From: Acutalibacter muris
GTDB lineage: Bacteria > Bacillota > Clostridia > Oscillospirales > Acutalibacteraceae
Assembly (NCBI RefSeq): GCF_002201475.1
Contig: NZ_CP021422.1
Location: forward strand, 3,658,001-3,722,000
DNA length: 64,000 nt
Direction of reading: 5' to 3'
Shown: positions 44,371-52,611 of the stretch, in pieces
Numbering within the stretch: position 1 is the first letter of the stretch
Layout of the letters: each line of letters starts with the position of its first letter
Notes under the pieces: generated by a model
Database searches by the model: none
What the model saw: the letters and a program-made list of their open reading frames with translations, nothing else
Told to the model about the DNA's origin: nothing
Program-made: the position numbers and the translations under genes

Positions 44371-44849
44371 AGGGATTCCTCCTGCACCTTGTTTTTCACC
44401 TTTTGACGGTTGGTGTTGAGCTGCTTTGCCTTGTCCCGGAACGCTGCCAGCACCTTACGGATAGACGGCCTTTGCTCCTGTGTCAGCTTCCTTGCGGAAA
44501 ACTCCTTAAAAGCGGCGGTCAGCACGTCGGCGTCCCGCCCTTTGAAAAACACAAGGTAGCGGGGCGGGGTTTCCGTGGCGTCCTTTTTCAGCGCGTAATC
44601 AATGCCGTACTTTTTCGCCGTACTCTCAAAGGCTTTGATATTGCCGTCGGTGATCTCGATATTGGAAACGCCCGCGTTCTGCTTCATAAGCTGGCGCAAG
44701 GTCTGTTTTCCGTGGGGGATTGCCTGTTTATCAACCTCTTTTTTTACTTGTGAAAGTACCTCTTTCATGGCCTTTTGCAGCATTTCGGCGGTGAGCTTCG
44801 CCCCCTTGATGGACAGGGCCACTACTTTTTCGTTGACTTCATCTTGCAA
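44367..44849 (-). CDS. PcfB family (DUF3801) conjugation accessory protein
   Basis: 160 residues: VNEKVVALSIKGAKLTAEMLQKAMKEVL, VSNIEITDGNIKAFESTAKKYGIDYALKKD and YLVFFKGRDADVLTAAFKEF define the PcfB family, a soluble protein working with the coupling protein and relaxase in conjugation. Located directly before virD4, as usual. Complete. Confidence 0.85.
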   Translation of the reverse strand: MQDEVNEKVVALSIKGAKLTAEMLQKAMKEVLSQVKKEVDKQAIPHGKQTLRQLMKQNAGVSNIEITDGNIKAFESTAKKYGIDYALKKDATETPPRYLVFFKGRDADVLTAAFKEFSARKLTQEQRPSIRKVLAAFRDKAKQLNTNRQKVKNKVQEESL

Positions 44850-44962
44850 ATAACCACCTCGCTTTTAGGTGGGAATGGGGCAGGATTTATCTGCCACGTT
44901 CCCCGATGTCAGTCAAAATGTTCAGATTTTTTGATGTTCTGTGCCCTGTGGGGTACAGCTCG

Positions 44963-45175
44963 TCAAATCCGTACCCGCAGACCGCTCAAATCCTCGGCGC
45001 GGATTCCGACAAGATACCAGTTTGCGCCGTACTCAATGCGGGTGGGCTTCCACTTGTGGCCTGTGAACACTTCCAGCGCGTCGCCGCAATGCAGCCCGCC
45101 ATAGTAGTCCCCCAGCCCAAAGCGAATATCGTAGCGGTCGGTTCGCTCGTCGAAAATCAAGGCTCCCTGTTTCAT
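44963..45175 (-). CDS. DUF5348 protein
   Basis: 70 residues: GALIFDERTDRYDIRFGLGDYYGGLHCGDALEVF and WKPTRIEYGANWYLVGI match the DUF5348 family, small beta-rich proteins of Clostridial conjugative elements. GAAAGGAGCG precedes the ATG. Function unknown. The gap 44850-44962 holds an ACCACC/GGTGGT-like hairpin and no gene. Confidence 0.78.
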   Translation of the reverse strand: MKQGALIFDERTDRYDIRFGLGDYYGGLHCGDALEVFTGHKWKPTRIEYGANWYLVGIRAEDLSGLRVRI

Positions 45176-45189
45176 GTTGTACGCTCCTT

Positions 45190-45875
45190 TCAGATTTGTC
45201 CCGTCGCCATATCATGGGCGACAAGGGCGGTGTAGTAGCTTCCCATTGTGCTGGGGGCATTGAACAGCACCGCCAGCAGATATTTTTTGATATTGCGGAT
45301 TTTCGTAGTGTTCTCCCGCATACAGTCCATGACAAACTCAATGTGACTGCTATTGAGTTTCAGCAGCTTGGCCTTTACCAGCTCGGCGGGGTAGTCGTCC
45401 CCGGCCACCCGGATAATTTTGCGGGCCGTGCAGACGGTTTCCACCAGCAGTTCCACAATGCCGTCCAATTCCTCCGGGTCAATCTTGGAGTAGCGCAGGA
45501 GATGTTCGTACTCGATATTCTCCTTAATGATCTCCCGATAAAGCTCAACCGCGCTCTGTGTTGCCGCTTCCTTTCGCTTCCGTTCCGGCGGCTCTGCCGC
45601 AGCGTCCCCGTAAGGTGAGGGGTCAGGGGAAAGGATAGGAATGGAATCGGTACTTGGTAAATCCGTAATTGATTGTTCTTTTTTTGGTAAGTCAGTTCTT
45701 GATATATCTTTATTTAATTGCGTTGGATTTTCCAACGTAGGTTTATCCAATGTAGGTTTTTCCTGCGTTGGATTATCCAATGTTGGATTTTCCAACGTAG
45801 GTAAATCTGATGTAGGCGGCTGCGGCTGTTCGTAGATCACATACTCCGCGCCCCGCAAGCGGCCTTGCCGTATCG
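45190..45875 (-). pseudogene. DUF6017 initiator-like protein, N-terminally truncated
   Basis: About 228 residues beginning in GRLRGAEYVIYEQPQPP. They include a low-complexity NPTLxxPTL repeat (TLENPTLDNPTQEKPTLDKPTLENPTQ), then IIKENIEYEHLLRYSKIDPEELDGIVELLVETVCT and FNAPSTMGSYYTALVAHDMATGQI, the same C-terminal domain as 28778-29571. The HTH N-terminus is replaced by an aldo/keto reductase fragment at ~45875. Confidence 0.82.
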
Positions 45876-46135
45876 TAATTCGCCATATCCTGCACCCACA
45901 TCTTGGAGGTAATGAACAGTTCCTCTCTGGTGCAGATGCCCTCGTCAATGGCCTGCCGCACAGCCTCGCCCACCGCATCCTCGTTGGTGTAGCTGGCGGC
46001 GGTGTCGATGAGCCGGTAGCCCGCCCGGATCGCGGTCAAAACGGACTGCCTGCATTCCTCCTTGTCCCGCACCTGGAACACGCCGAAGCCCTCCTGGGGC
46101 ATTTTCACTCCGTTGTGCAAGGTTACATATTCCAT
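45876..46135 (-). pseudogene. Aldo/keto reductase, N-terminal fragment
   Basis: 86 residues: MEYVTLHNGVKMPQEGFGVFQV, AGYRLIDTAASYTNEDAVGEAVRQAI (Asp/Tyr) and LFITSKMWVQDMANYDTA (Lys), as in the 2,5-diketo-gluconate reductase branch (normally about 280 residues). The rest is lost to the mobile DNA at ~45875. GGAGGAATC precedes the ATG. It follows LysR site 1, so it was a member of the redox regulon. Confidence 0.85.
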
Positions 46136-46169
46136 ATGGATTCCTCCGTTCGTTTTGTTCTTATCTATA

Positions 46170-46236
46170 TTTTAACACGTTTCCCGCAAAAGAGAAGTTC
46201 CAAAAAGTTCATCAGTATATACCTAAAGGTGTGCGC
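46170..46236 (-). promoter_or_regulatory. LysR-type site 1 and promoter (aldo/keto reductase fragment)
   Basis: GTATATACC-TAAA-GGTGTGCGC (46215-46236), then on the minus strand TTCTCT (46192-46197), 16 bp and TAAAAT (46170-46175). The palindrome centre is 28.5 bp from the distal edge of the -35 box. Confidence 0.7.
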
Positions 46237-47226
46237 TCACTTGTTTATTTTCGACCCTCCGAACACCGGCAGCTCCATGCCGTCCAGCGCCGTGTCGATG
46301 GTGGCGATCTTGCTTTCGCTCAATTCGATTTCCCCGGCCCCCAGATTCTCTCTCAGCCGCTCTATCTTGCGGCTGCCGGGGATGGGCACGATGTAGGGCT
46401 TCTTGCACAGCATCCAAGCCATGGAGACCTGAGCGGGCGTGGCGTTCTTTTCCTCTGCCAGTCTGCCCAGCAGTTCCATCAGCGCCCGGCTCTTTTCAAA
46501 ACCCTCCGGGGTGTACTGGGGCATTTTGCTCCGGTAGTCGGTGCCGGGTTCAAACTTGGAATCCACTGTGTAGGCCCCGCTCAAAAAGCCGTTTGCCATG
46601 GGGGAGAAGGCCACAAACCCTACGCCCAGTTCCTCCAGAACCGGAAACAGGCTCCCGTGCCAGCGGGCCATCAGGGAGTAGCGGTTCTCCACGGCAGTGA
46701 CGGGGCAGACAGCGTGGGCGCGGCGCAGGTAATCCTCGGTGGTCTCGGAGATGCCCCAATGCTTGATTTTGCCCTCCCGGATAAGCTCTGCCATGGTTTC
46801 GGCTACTACTTCCGGTTCTACTTTGGGGTCGATGCGGTGCTGGTAGTATAGGTCAATGGCGTCCATGCCCAGCCTTTTCAAGCTGCCCTCCACGGAGGCA
46901 CGGATGGTGGCGGGGGAGCTGTCTAAAATCAGGCTTTGGTCGGGGGCGTGGTGTACCCCGCACTTGGTGGCGATGACCACCTTGTCCCGCACGTCACGGA
47001 GGGCCTCGCCCACCAGCTCCTCGTTGTAGGAGGTGCTGCCGTCGGGGTTCACGCCGGTGTAGCACTCAGCGGTGTCGAAGAAAGTGTAACCCATCTCATA
47101 GGCTTCCCGGAGGGTCTTTACGGCCACGGACTTCTCGGTGGGCGCGCCGCTGGCGTGGGAGAACCCCATGCAGCCCAGGCCCACAGCGGATACCTCTAAA
47201 TCGTTGCCTAAAATGCGTGTTTCCAT
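46237..47226 (-). CDS. Aldo/keto reductase (YakC/AKR13-like)
   Basis: 329 residues, complete. METRILGNDLEVSAVGLGCMGFSH, GYTFFDTAECY (Asp, Tyr), VIATKCG (Lys) and DLYYQHRID (His) give the full catalytic tetrad; VPIPGSRKIERLRENLGAGEIEL is the NADPH-binding end. Reduces aldehydes or ketones with NADPH in the cytoplasm. It follows the FMN reductase gene by 19 nt in an operon under LysR site 2. Confidence 0.92.
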   Translation of the reverse strand: METRILGNDLEVSAVGLGCMGFSHASGAPTEKSVAVKTLREAYEMGYTFFDTAECYTGVNPDGSTSYNEELVGEALRDVRDKVVIATKCGVHHAPDQSLILDSSPATIRASVEGSLKRLGMDAIDLYYQHRIDPKVEPEVVAETMAELIREGKIKHWGISETTEDYLRRAHAVCPVTAVENRYSLMARWHGSLFPVLEELGVGFVAFSPMANGFLSGAYTVDSKFEPGTDYRSKMPQYTPEGFEKSRALMELLGRLAEEKNATPAQVSMAWMLCKKPYIVPIPGSRKIERLRENLGAGEIELSESKIATIDTALDGMELPVFGGSKINK

Positions 47227-47245
47227 CGTATTATCTCCTTTTCAA

Positions 47246-47866
47246 TCAATGGTGGAAGCTGGTGAAGGTGACAGGCTCGCGCTCCGGCAGGCCCACGTTT
47301 TCCTTGCCCCACTGGATGGATCTCATCAAAAACGCCATGTTCTTTCCCAGGGTGCGCATGGTCTGCAGTCCCTCTTTATCCTCCAGGACTTCCTCGGCAG
47401 AGCCGCCATGCACCATGTTCCAATACTGGCTGGTGGCGATGGGCATATTGTTCATGGAAAAATACTTGTTGAGCACATCAAAGGTAGCGGTATTGCCGCC
47501 CCGCCTGCAAGTGACCACCGCCGCGCCGACCTTCATGGTCTTGTCGATGTTCAGCGTGCTGAAAAACAGACGGTCCATAAAGGAGATGGCCCCGCCCGCC
47601 GGGGAAGCAAAGTACACCGGCGCGCCTATGACAAAAGCGTCCGCCTGGACCAGCTTGGGGGCCAATTCGTTGACGATATCGTCAAACACGCATTTGCCGG
47701 TCTCGTGGCACTTGCGGCAGGCAATACAGCCCCGCACCTCCTTGTGGCCAACGTGTACGATCTCCGTTTCGATCCCCTGGCTTTCCAGCGTCTTTGCCAG
47801 TTCGGTCAGGGCAGTGTAGGTGCAGCCTTTTGCCCTAGGGCTGCCGTTGATGAGTAATGCTTTCAT
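47246..47866 (-). CDS. NADPH-dependent FMN reductase/flavodoxin-fold oxidoreductase
   Basis: 206 residues: MKALLINGSPRAKGCTYTALTEL is the FMN phosphate loop, GCIACRKCHETGKCVFDD holds a four-cysteine insert, and VIGAPVYFASPAG is the second FMN contact. This is the iron-sulfur-flavoprotein/NAD(P)H oxidoreductase type with a possible cluster-binding CxxC...C. RBS GGAGGAAGC. First gene of a two-gene operon. Confidence 0.88.
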   Translation of the reverse strand: MKALLINGSPRAKGCTYTALTELAKTLESQGIETEIVHVGHKEVRGCIACRKCHETGKCVFDDIVNELAPKLVQADAFVIGAPVYFASPAGGAISFMDRLFFSTLNIDKTMKVGAAVVTCRRGGNTATFDVLNKYFSMNNMPIATSQYWNMVHGGSAEEVLEDKEGLQTMRTLGKNMAFLMRSIQWGKENVGLPEREPVTFTSFHH

Positions 47867-47918
47867 GATGCTTCCTCCCGGTTTTCCCTCTTGTGAGGGC
47901 TGTTTTTATCTTGAAATC

Positions 47919-47989
47919 ATTTTAGCACAGGGCAGGCATATTGAGAAGTTCCAAAAAGTTCATCTGTATATACCTTTGGGTATATACAG
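47919..47989 (-). promoter_or_regulatory. LysR-type site 2 and promoter (FMN reductase-AKR operon)
   Basis: The best copy: CTGTATATACC-TTTG-GGTATATACAG is a perfect 11-bp-arm palindrome (47964-47989). Downstream on the minus strand: TTCTCA (47942-47947), 17 bp, TAAAAT (47919-47924). The centre lies at about -65. Confidence 0.82.
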
Positions 47990-48049
47990 AGAGTGGCGGC
48001 ACAGCCTCATACAAGCTGTGCCGCCATATACAAAAGGTGGTTCTTATAA

Positions 48050-48691
48050 TCAGGTTGTCGGGTTGAAAACATCCAAAGGATAACAATATATTTTAGTGAC
48101 CGTATCCCGTGTGGCGTCACGCAGTTCCTTTTTAAGCTGAAAACCTGCCTCCTCAAAAAGCTGTCCAAAGACCGGGTGATAGTATGCCGCCCAAATATTT
48201 CGGTTACGCTGATCCTGGCTTTCTACCAATCGATTGATAACCTGCTGGAAAGTTGCAGCTCCAAATGGATTGTAAAAATAGAACACATCGTAATCCTGAT
48301 ACCGGTCAAATTCTACCGCATCGGCGGCTATGCAGTCCACCTCCAACTGGAGCTTGCGCATATTCCTCCGGGCGATCTCCAGCAAATGTTCATCTAAATC
48401 CAGTCCGGCAACTTTCCGATACCCCAGTTCCGCCGCACATTTCATGCACATCCCCTTCCCGCAGCCGATATCCAAAAAGGCAGATTCACTTGCCTTTACC
48501 GGAATCGCTTGCAGGATTCGTTTCATGTCCTGTGCGTCCGTCATACTGTAGCCGTGAATCTCAGCCTGGCTTCGTTGGATATCGCCCACATATACCATGC
48601 TGAAATCCAGTCCATGGAGCCTTTCGTCTATCGTGTTTATGAGATATTTCCCCCACCGCCTAATACGGACAGGAAATGAGTAATTGCTCAA
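48050..48691 (-). CDS. SAM-dependent methyltransferase
   Basis: 213 residues from TTG 48691, chosen because AGGAGG stands 7 nt upstream and TTGA overlaps the preceding stop. AFLDIGCGKGMCMKCAAELG is motif I, VAGLDLDEHLLEIARRN motif II and YDVFYFYNPFG motif IV. Class I fold; substrate unknown. Last gene of the eight-gene redox operon. Confidence 0.85.
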   Translation of the reverse strand: MSNYSFPVRIRRWGKYLINTIDERLHGLDFSMVYVGDIQRSQAEIHGYSMTDAQDMKRILQAIPVKASESAFLDIGCGKGMCMKCAAELGYRKVAGLDLDEHLLEIARRNMRKLQLEVDCIAADAVEFDRYQDYDVFYFYNPFGAATFQQVINRLVESQDQRNRNIWAAYYHPVFGQLFEEAGFQLKKELRDATRDTVTKIYCYPLDVFNPTT

Positions 48692-49422
48692 AATTGACCT
48701 CCTATTTTGTCCTGTTTCGTTATATACCGCAGCCACAGCCCACCGCCGTTTACCCTCTCCACCTCTTTCAGAGCGAAGGCAAGGGGCTTTCTCTCCGGCA
48801 GGAAATCTGCCTTTTCAAAGATAGACACGGCGCTGGTGCTGCCGTCGGCCACCGGGGCCATGACGATGCTCACCTCGTCCAGCAGGCCAGCCTGGGCGAA
48901 GGACCAGTTCATCAGCCCGCCGCCTGCCACCATCAGCTTTTCAATGCCGAACAGGGTTTTTAGCTTGTGCAGGAGCAGGGCGCAGTCCAGGGTATCTTCT
49001 CCCGCAAAGATATAGCTGATGTCAAACTGCCGAAGGTACGCCAGATACCGGGGGTCAACCCGCTCTGTCAGCACCTCTATCACATGGGCACGGGGACGGC
49101 CTTTCTTTTCGATATAGCCGGACTCCCAGCCCAGCACGCCCGCCGGGTCAACGGACACAATATAGTTCTGCACCTCCGATGGGGCCGCATAGTCCTCCAT
49201 GGGATAGGCGGGGCTGTCCGGGAGTTCGTCTGGCGCACGGCCCGCCGAGTAGCCGCCCAGCATGGTGGTTGTCCCATAAAGGGTGGCATCACAGCCGTAA
49301 AAGCCGCGGATCTCGCTATACTTCGCCAAAGCCGGGCCGCACTCTGGGGCCGACATATAGGCTCCGTCGATTTTACCGTCCAAAGATGTAAGCATATGAC
49401 AGACCACAAAAGGTTTTTCCAT
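48688..49422 (-). CDS. RibD C-terminal/DHFR-like reductase
   Basis: 244 residues: FVVCHMLTSLDGKIDGAYM, GCDATLYGTTTMLGG and LMVAGGGLMNWSFAQAGLLDEVSIVMAPV are the NADPH- and substrate-contact strands of the RibD/DHFR superfamily. Such stand-alone proteins reduce pterin- or flavin-precursor-like substrates. 11 nt after the flavodoxin lipoprotein gene, same operon. Confidence 0.85.
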   Translation of the reverse strand: MEKPFVVCHMLTSLDGKIDGAYMSAPECGPALAKYSEIRGFYGCDATLYGTTTMLGGYSAGRAPDELPDSPAYPMEDYAAPSEVQNYIVSVDPAGVLGWESGYIEKKGRPRAHVIEVLTERVDPRYLAYLRQFDISYIFAGEDTLDCALLLHKLKTLFGIEKLMVAGGGLMNWSFAQAGLLDEVSIVMAPVADGSTSAVSIFEKADFLPERKPLAFALKEVERVNGGGLWLRYITKQDKIGGQF

Positions 49423-49433
49423 GGCTTTCCTCC

Positions 49434-50192
49434 TTAATCCAGGCCCAGGCTGTTGGCCCAGTCAATCACGGTTTCCTCACAGTTTACCACGTCGCCACGG
49501 GCAATGGAGAGTGTGTTCTCGCTGACCGTGGCCCCTGGCTGCAGGGCGGCAATGGTGCCGACCGTGTTGGAGAACCCGCTGCCGCCGTGGGTCACAAAGG
49601 GGATGATGGATTTGCCCGCGAAGTCGTATTCCTCCAGAAACGTATAGACCGGCATGGGCAGGTCGGCCCACCAGTTGGGGTAGCCCAGGATGACGGTATC
49701 GTACTGGTCAATATTTTCAAGCTGGGTGGCAAGCTCCGGGCGAGCCTCCTGGGATTTTTCGTCCGCCGCCTGATCCACCAGAGGGTCATGGTCCAGCGGA
49801 TACTGCTGCACAGTTTCGATCTGGAATAGGTCGCCGCCGATGGTTTCCTGCACAGTTTTTGCCACAAACTCACAGCTCCCCAGCTTCACGCCGTCCCGCA
49901 TCATAATGCTTGCCCCGCTGATGGCATCCACCCCGGCGGTGTCCACGTCCTCCGGCATGGTGAAGTAGGCGATGAGGATGTGTTCGGAGGAGGCTTCTGC
50001 TTCGCTGCTCGCCTGGCCCTCCGAAGAAACCGGGGCACTGCTCTCCGAGGATTCCGGCGCAGATGATAATTCTTGGCTGTCACTAACGACCAGACTGGGT
50101 GTAGATGGAGCGGAGGAGTTCCCCGCGCCGCTATCCCCGCAAGCCGCCAGTACCAGCATGAAAGCCAGTAAAAGTGGGATGATCTTCTTCAT
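49434..50192 (-). CDS. Flavodoxin-domain lipoprotein B
   Basis: 252 residues from the ATG at 50192. Signal peptide and lipobox LVLAAC (Cys 18), a Ser/Glu-rich linker (about 25-70), then a flavodoxin-type domain (ILIAYFTMPEDVDTAGVDAISGASIMM, FQIETVQQYPLDHDPLVDQA, TVILGYPNWWADLPMPVYTFLEEYDFAGKSIIPFVTHGGSGF). The same domain forms the C-terminal part of the SLH-flavodoxin protein. Anchored outside the membrane, it should carry electrons via FMN at the cell surface. Confidence 0.88.
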   Translation of the reverse strand: MKKIIPLLLAFMLVLAACGDSGAGNSSAPSTPSLVVSDSQELSSAPESSESSAPVSSEGQASSEAEASSEHILIAYFTMPEDVDTAGVDAISGASIMMRDGVKLGSCEFVAKTVQETIGGDLFQIETVQQYPLDHDPLVDQAADEKSQEARPELATQLENIDQYDTVILGYPNWWADLPMPVYTFLEEYDFAGKSIIPFVTHGGSGFSNTVGTIAALQPGATVSENTLSIARGDVVNCEETVIDWANSLGLD

Positions 50193-50202
50193 AGACCGCC
50201 CC

Positions 50203-50907
50203 TCAACCCAAACTGCTGACCCACGCGGCCACATCCTCATCGGACACAGAGGATTGGAACCGCTGGCCCTCCTGCCAGTCGCCGGTACCAGCCATGTCAG
50301 CCAAAAGCTGGCCGCTCTCCCCCAGGCCGGAGCTGCTGGAGGTGCAGAAGGGAATAACCGTCTTGCCGGTAAAATCGTTGCTCTTGATGAAGCTATTGAC
50401 AGGCCAAGCGGCGATGCCCCACCAAATGGGATAGCCAACATAAACCGTATCGTACTCGGCCCAGTTATCTACGGTGGTGCTCTCCAATGCGATATCCCGT
50501 AGGCTCTCATCGTCATGCTCCTGGTTGACACGGCTGCCATCGGCAGTCCAGTCCAGATCTTCGTCAGTATAGGGAGTGACAGGTATCAGCTCGAAGGTGT
50601 CGCCGCTGGTAGTGTTTGCGATAGCCTGGGCCACCCGCCCGGTATTGCCGCTGGCAGAGTAGTAGACCACCAGGGTCTTGCCGCCCTCGCTGGCAGGTTC
50701 CGGCGTAGGCTCGGCGGTAGGCTCTGCCGTGGGAGTGGGAGCCTCAGTGGGCGCAGGAGTGGGTTCCGCGGTCGGTTCTGGTGTGGGGGTGGGGGCAGGG
50801 GCCGTAGTCGCGGAACTGCTGGAGCTGCTGTTGGCAGTGCCGGAATTGCAGGCGGCAAGGCTTACAATGCAGGCCAGGCACAGGATAATTGCAAGAATTT
50901 TCTTCAT
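50203..50907 (-). CDS. Flavodoxin-domain lipoprotein A
   Basis: 234 residues: signal with lipobox SLAAC (Cys 20), a long PTPEPTAEPTP linker (about 35-75), and a flavodoxin domain (TLVVYYSASGNTGRVAQAIANTT as FMN phosphate loop; YDTVYVGYPIWWGIAAWPVNSFIKSNDFTGKTVIPFCTSSSSGLG). Closely similar to the first flavodoxin domain of the SLH protein. 10 nt before flavodoxin B, in the same operon. Confidence 0.9.
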   Translation of the reverse strand: MKKILAIILCLACIVSLAACNSGTANSSSSSSATTAPAPTPTPEPTAEPTPAPTEAPTPTAEPTAEPTPEPASEGGKTLVVYYSASGNTGRVAQAIANTTSGDTFELIPVTPYTDEDLDWTADGSRVNQEHDDESLRDIALESTTVDNWAEYDTVYVGYPIWWGIAAWPVNSFIKSNDFTGKTVIPFCTSSSSGLGESGQLLADMAGTGDWQEGQRFQSSVSDEDVAAWVSSLG

Positions 50908-50910
50908 TTT

Positions 50911-51420
50911 CTATTCCTCCGTTTCTAATTTGTCATAGCGTTCTATTGTGATCTCCCCATCGTACTCGGCGAAGATTTCTTCGCCCTCATCAATTTTCCC
51001 AAAGTGGATGATCGGCACATCGGTCATGTCCCGCTCTGGCGCGTGGAAGATGGCTACCGCGTTCCCAGTGGGCCAGTAGGCGAGCCCACCGGGAACATAC
51101 ACGTTGGTAAGTTCCTCGTCACTCTCAATGCGCTCGTCCAAAACGAACGCTTTTGCAAAATCCGCCGGGGGCATGATCTCTTTGGTGATGGGCAGCTGTT
51201 GAGATATACCCCGGCCGCAGGGGGTGTCATACAATACCCCATATACTACGTCCTCACCAGCAGTGATGCGGATTTTGTGTAAAACCTTCGGCGGTATTGC
51301 GCTGGTGCCTACGGCAATCCCTGTGCCTACTGAACCGACAGGCATTTCCTCTCTGGAGTAGGCTCCAAAGCACACCAGCCCCAGCAGCACCGCCAGACAC
51401 AAACTCAAAACTCGCTTCAT
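50911..51420 (-). CDS. Exported cyclophilin-like fold protein
   Basis: 169 residues; start at the ATG overlapping the dehydrogenase stop (ATGA). An N-terminal signal helix (about 1-20) is followed by KIRITAGEDVVYGVLYDTPCGRGISQQLPITKEI, LAYWPTGNAVAIFHAPE and IHFGKIDEGEEIFAEY, the cyclophilin-like family that is often encoded with flavodoxins and aldo/keto reductases. Peptidyl-prolyl isomerase activity is not established for this family. Confidence 0.8.
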   Translation of the reverse strand: MKRVLSLCLAVLLGLVCFGAYSREEMPVGSVGTGIAVGTSAIPPKVLHKIRITAGEDVVYGVLYDTPCGRGISQQLPITKEIMPPADFAKAFVLDERIESDEELTNVYVPGGLAYWPTGNAVAIFHAPERDMTDVPIIHFGKIDEGEEIFAEYDGEITIERYDKLETEE

Positions 51421-52592
51421 AAACATTCCCGGAAAATCTCCAGAATTTCCTCATGGGTCATAACCTTATAGGCCCCCGGCACGCAGGCGCAGGAATCGGC
51501 GATGGCTTTCAAATCCGTGCTTTCATCCACGCCCAGTTCCCGCAAAGTGGTGGGCAGGCCGATCCCCTTGATAAAGGACGCCAGGGTTTCTACGCCCATC
51601 CGGGCCAGCTCCCTTTCCGAGCGGCCCTCGGGACGTATGTCCCAGACCTTGGTGGCAAACCGGGCAAACTTCTTCGCCCCGTGTTCGCAGATGTGCCGGT
51701 AGTAGACTGGGTGCAAAACCGCCAGCCCCTCGCCGTGGTTGCAGTTGGTATATGCGCCCAGCTGGTGCTCCATCTGGTGGCACTCGAAATCGCACTTCTT
51801 GCCCAGCTTGATGACGCGGTTCTCGGCCATAGTGGCCTCCCACATGAGGTTGCTCCGGGCGATGTAGTCCTCCGGGTCCTTGATGGCCGCCCGGAGGTCG
51901 CGAATCACCCCGCGCATGAGGGCCTCCATGATGTCGTCGGAAACATTGGGTTCGTCGGGCGCGCTGAAGTAGGTTTCCATGATGTGGGACAGGGTGTCAA
52001 ATCCGCCGGAGATCATCTGTCGCACAGGCACCGAGTAGGTATAGGTGGGGTCCATCAGCGCAAATTTGGGGTTGAGCTGGGGGTAGTCCCGGCCCGTTTT
52101 CACCTTTAATTCCTCGTTGGTGATGACCGCCCCGCCGTTCATCTCGCTGCCGGTGCCTGCCGCCGTGACCACGACGATCAGCGGCACAGGCTCAAAGTCT
52201 ATCACGCCCGGGCGGCCCCAGAAGTCGGCCCAGGCGTCGCCCTCGTACCGTGCCGCCAGGGACACGGCTTTGCAGCAGTCCATAACAGAGCCGCCGCCCA
52301 CGGCTAAAATCAGGCCCACGTTGTTTTCCCGCACAAGCCGCGCTCCCTCCTGCACCTTGGCGTAGGTGGGGTTGGACATGATGCCGGAAAACTCTGCCAC
52401 CCGCTTGCCGGACTTTTCAATGGCGGCGGTGATCTCATCATACACGCCGTTCTTTTTGATGGAACCGCCGCCATAGGCCAGCAGGACGGTGTCTGTTTCG
52501 CAGTTGCACTTGCACAGGCAGGAGAGGTATTCCTTCACACAGCCCTTGCCGAAGATGGCCTTGGTCTTGTTTTCGAAGATGAAGTTGTTCAT
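51417..52592 (-). CDS. Iron-containing alcohol dehydrogenase (BDH-like)
   Basis: 391 residues: VLLAYGGGSIKKNGVYDEI, LAVGGGSVMDCCKAVSL (NAD(P)H site), AAGTGSEMNGGAVITNEE, then the metal ligands Asp in GGFDTLSHIMETYF with His, and HQMEHQLGAYTNCNHGEGLAVLHP with two His. Typical butanol dehydrogenase-like enzyme, NADPH-using, cytoplasmic. 19 nt after the SLH-flavodoxin gene. Confidence 0.93.
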   Translation of the reverse strand: MNNFIFENKTKAIFGKGCVKEYLSCLCKCNCETDTVLLAYGGGSIKKNGVYDEITAAIEKSGKRVAEFSGIMSNPTYAKVQEGARLVRENNVGLILAVGGGSVMDCCKAVSLAARYEGDAWADFWGRPGVIDFEPVPLIVVVTAAGTGSEMNGGAVITNEELKVKTGRDYPQLNPKFALMDPTYTYSVPVRQMISGGFDTLSHIMETYFSAPDEPNVSDDIMEALMRGVIRDLRAAIKDPEDYIARSNLMWEATMAENRVIKLGKKCDFECHQMEHQLGAYTNCNHGEGLAVLHPVYYRHICEHGAKKFARFATKVWDIRPEGRSERELARMGVETLASFIKGIGLPTTLRELGVDESTDLKAIADSCACVPGAYKVMTHEEILEIFRECL

Positions 52593-52611
52593 AAATCTCT
52601 CACGCTTTCTT

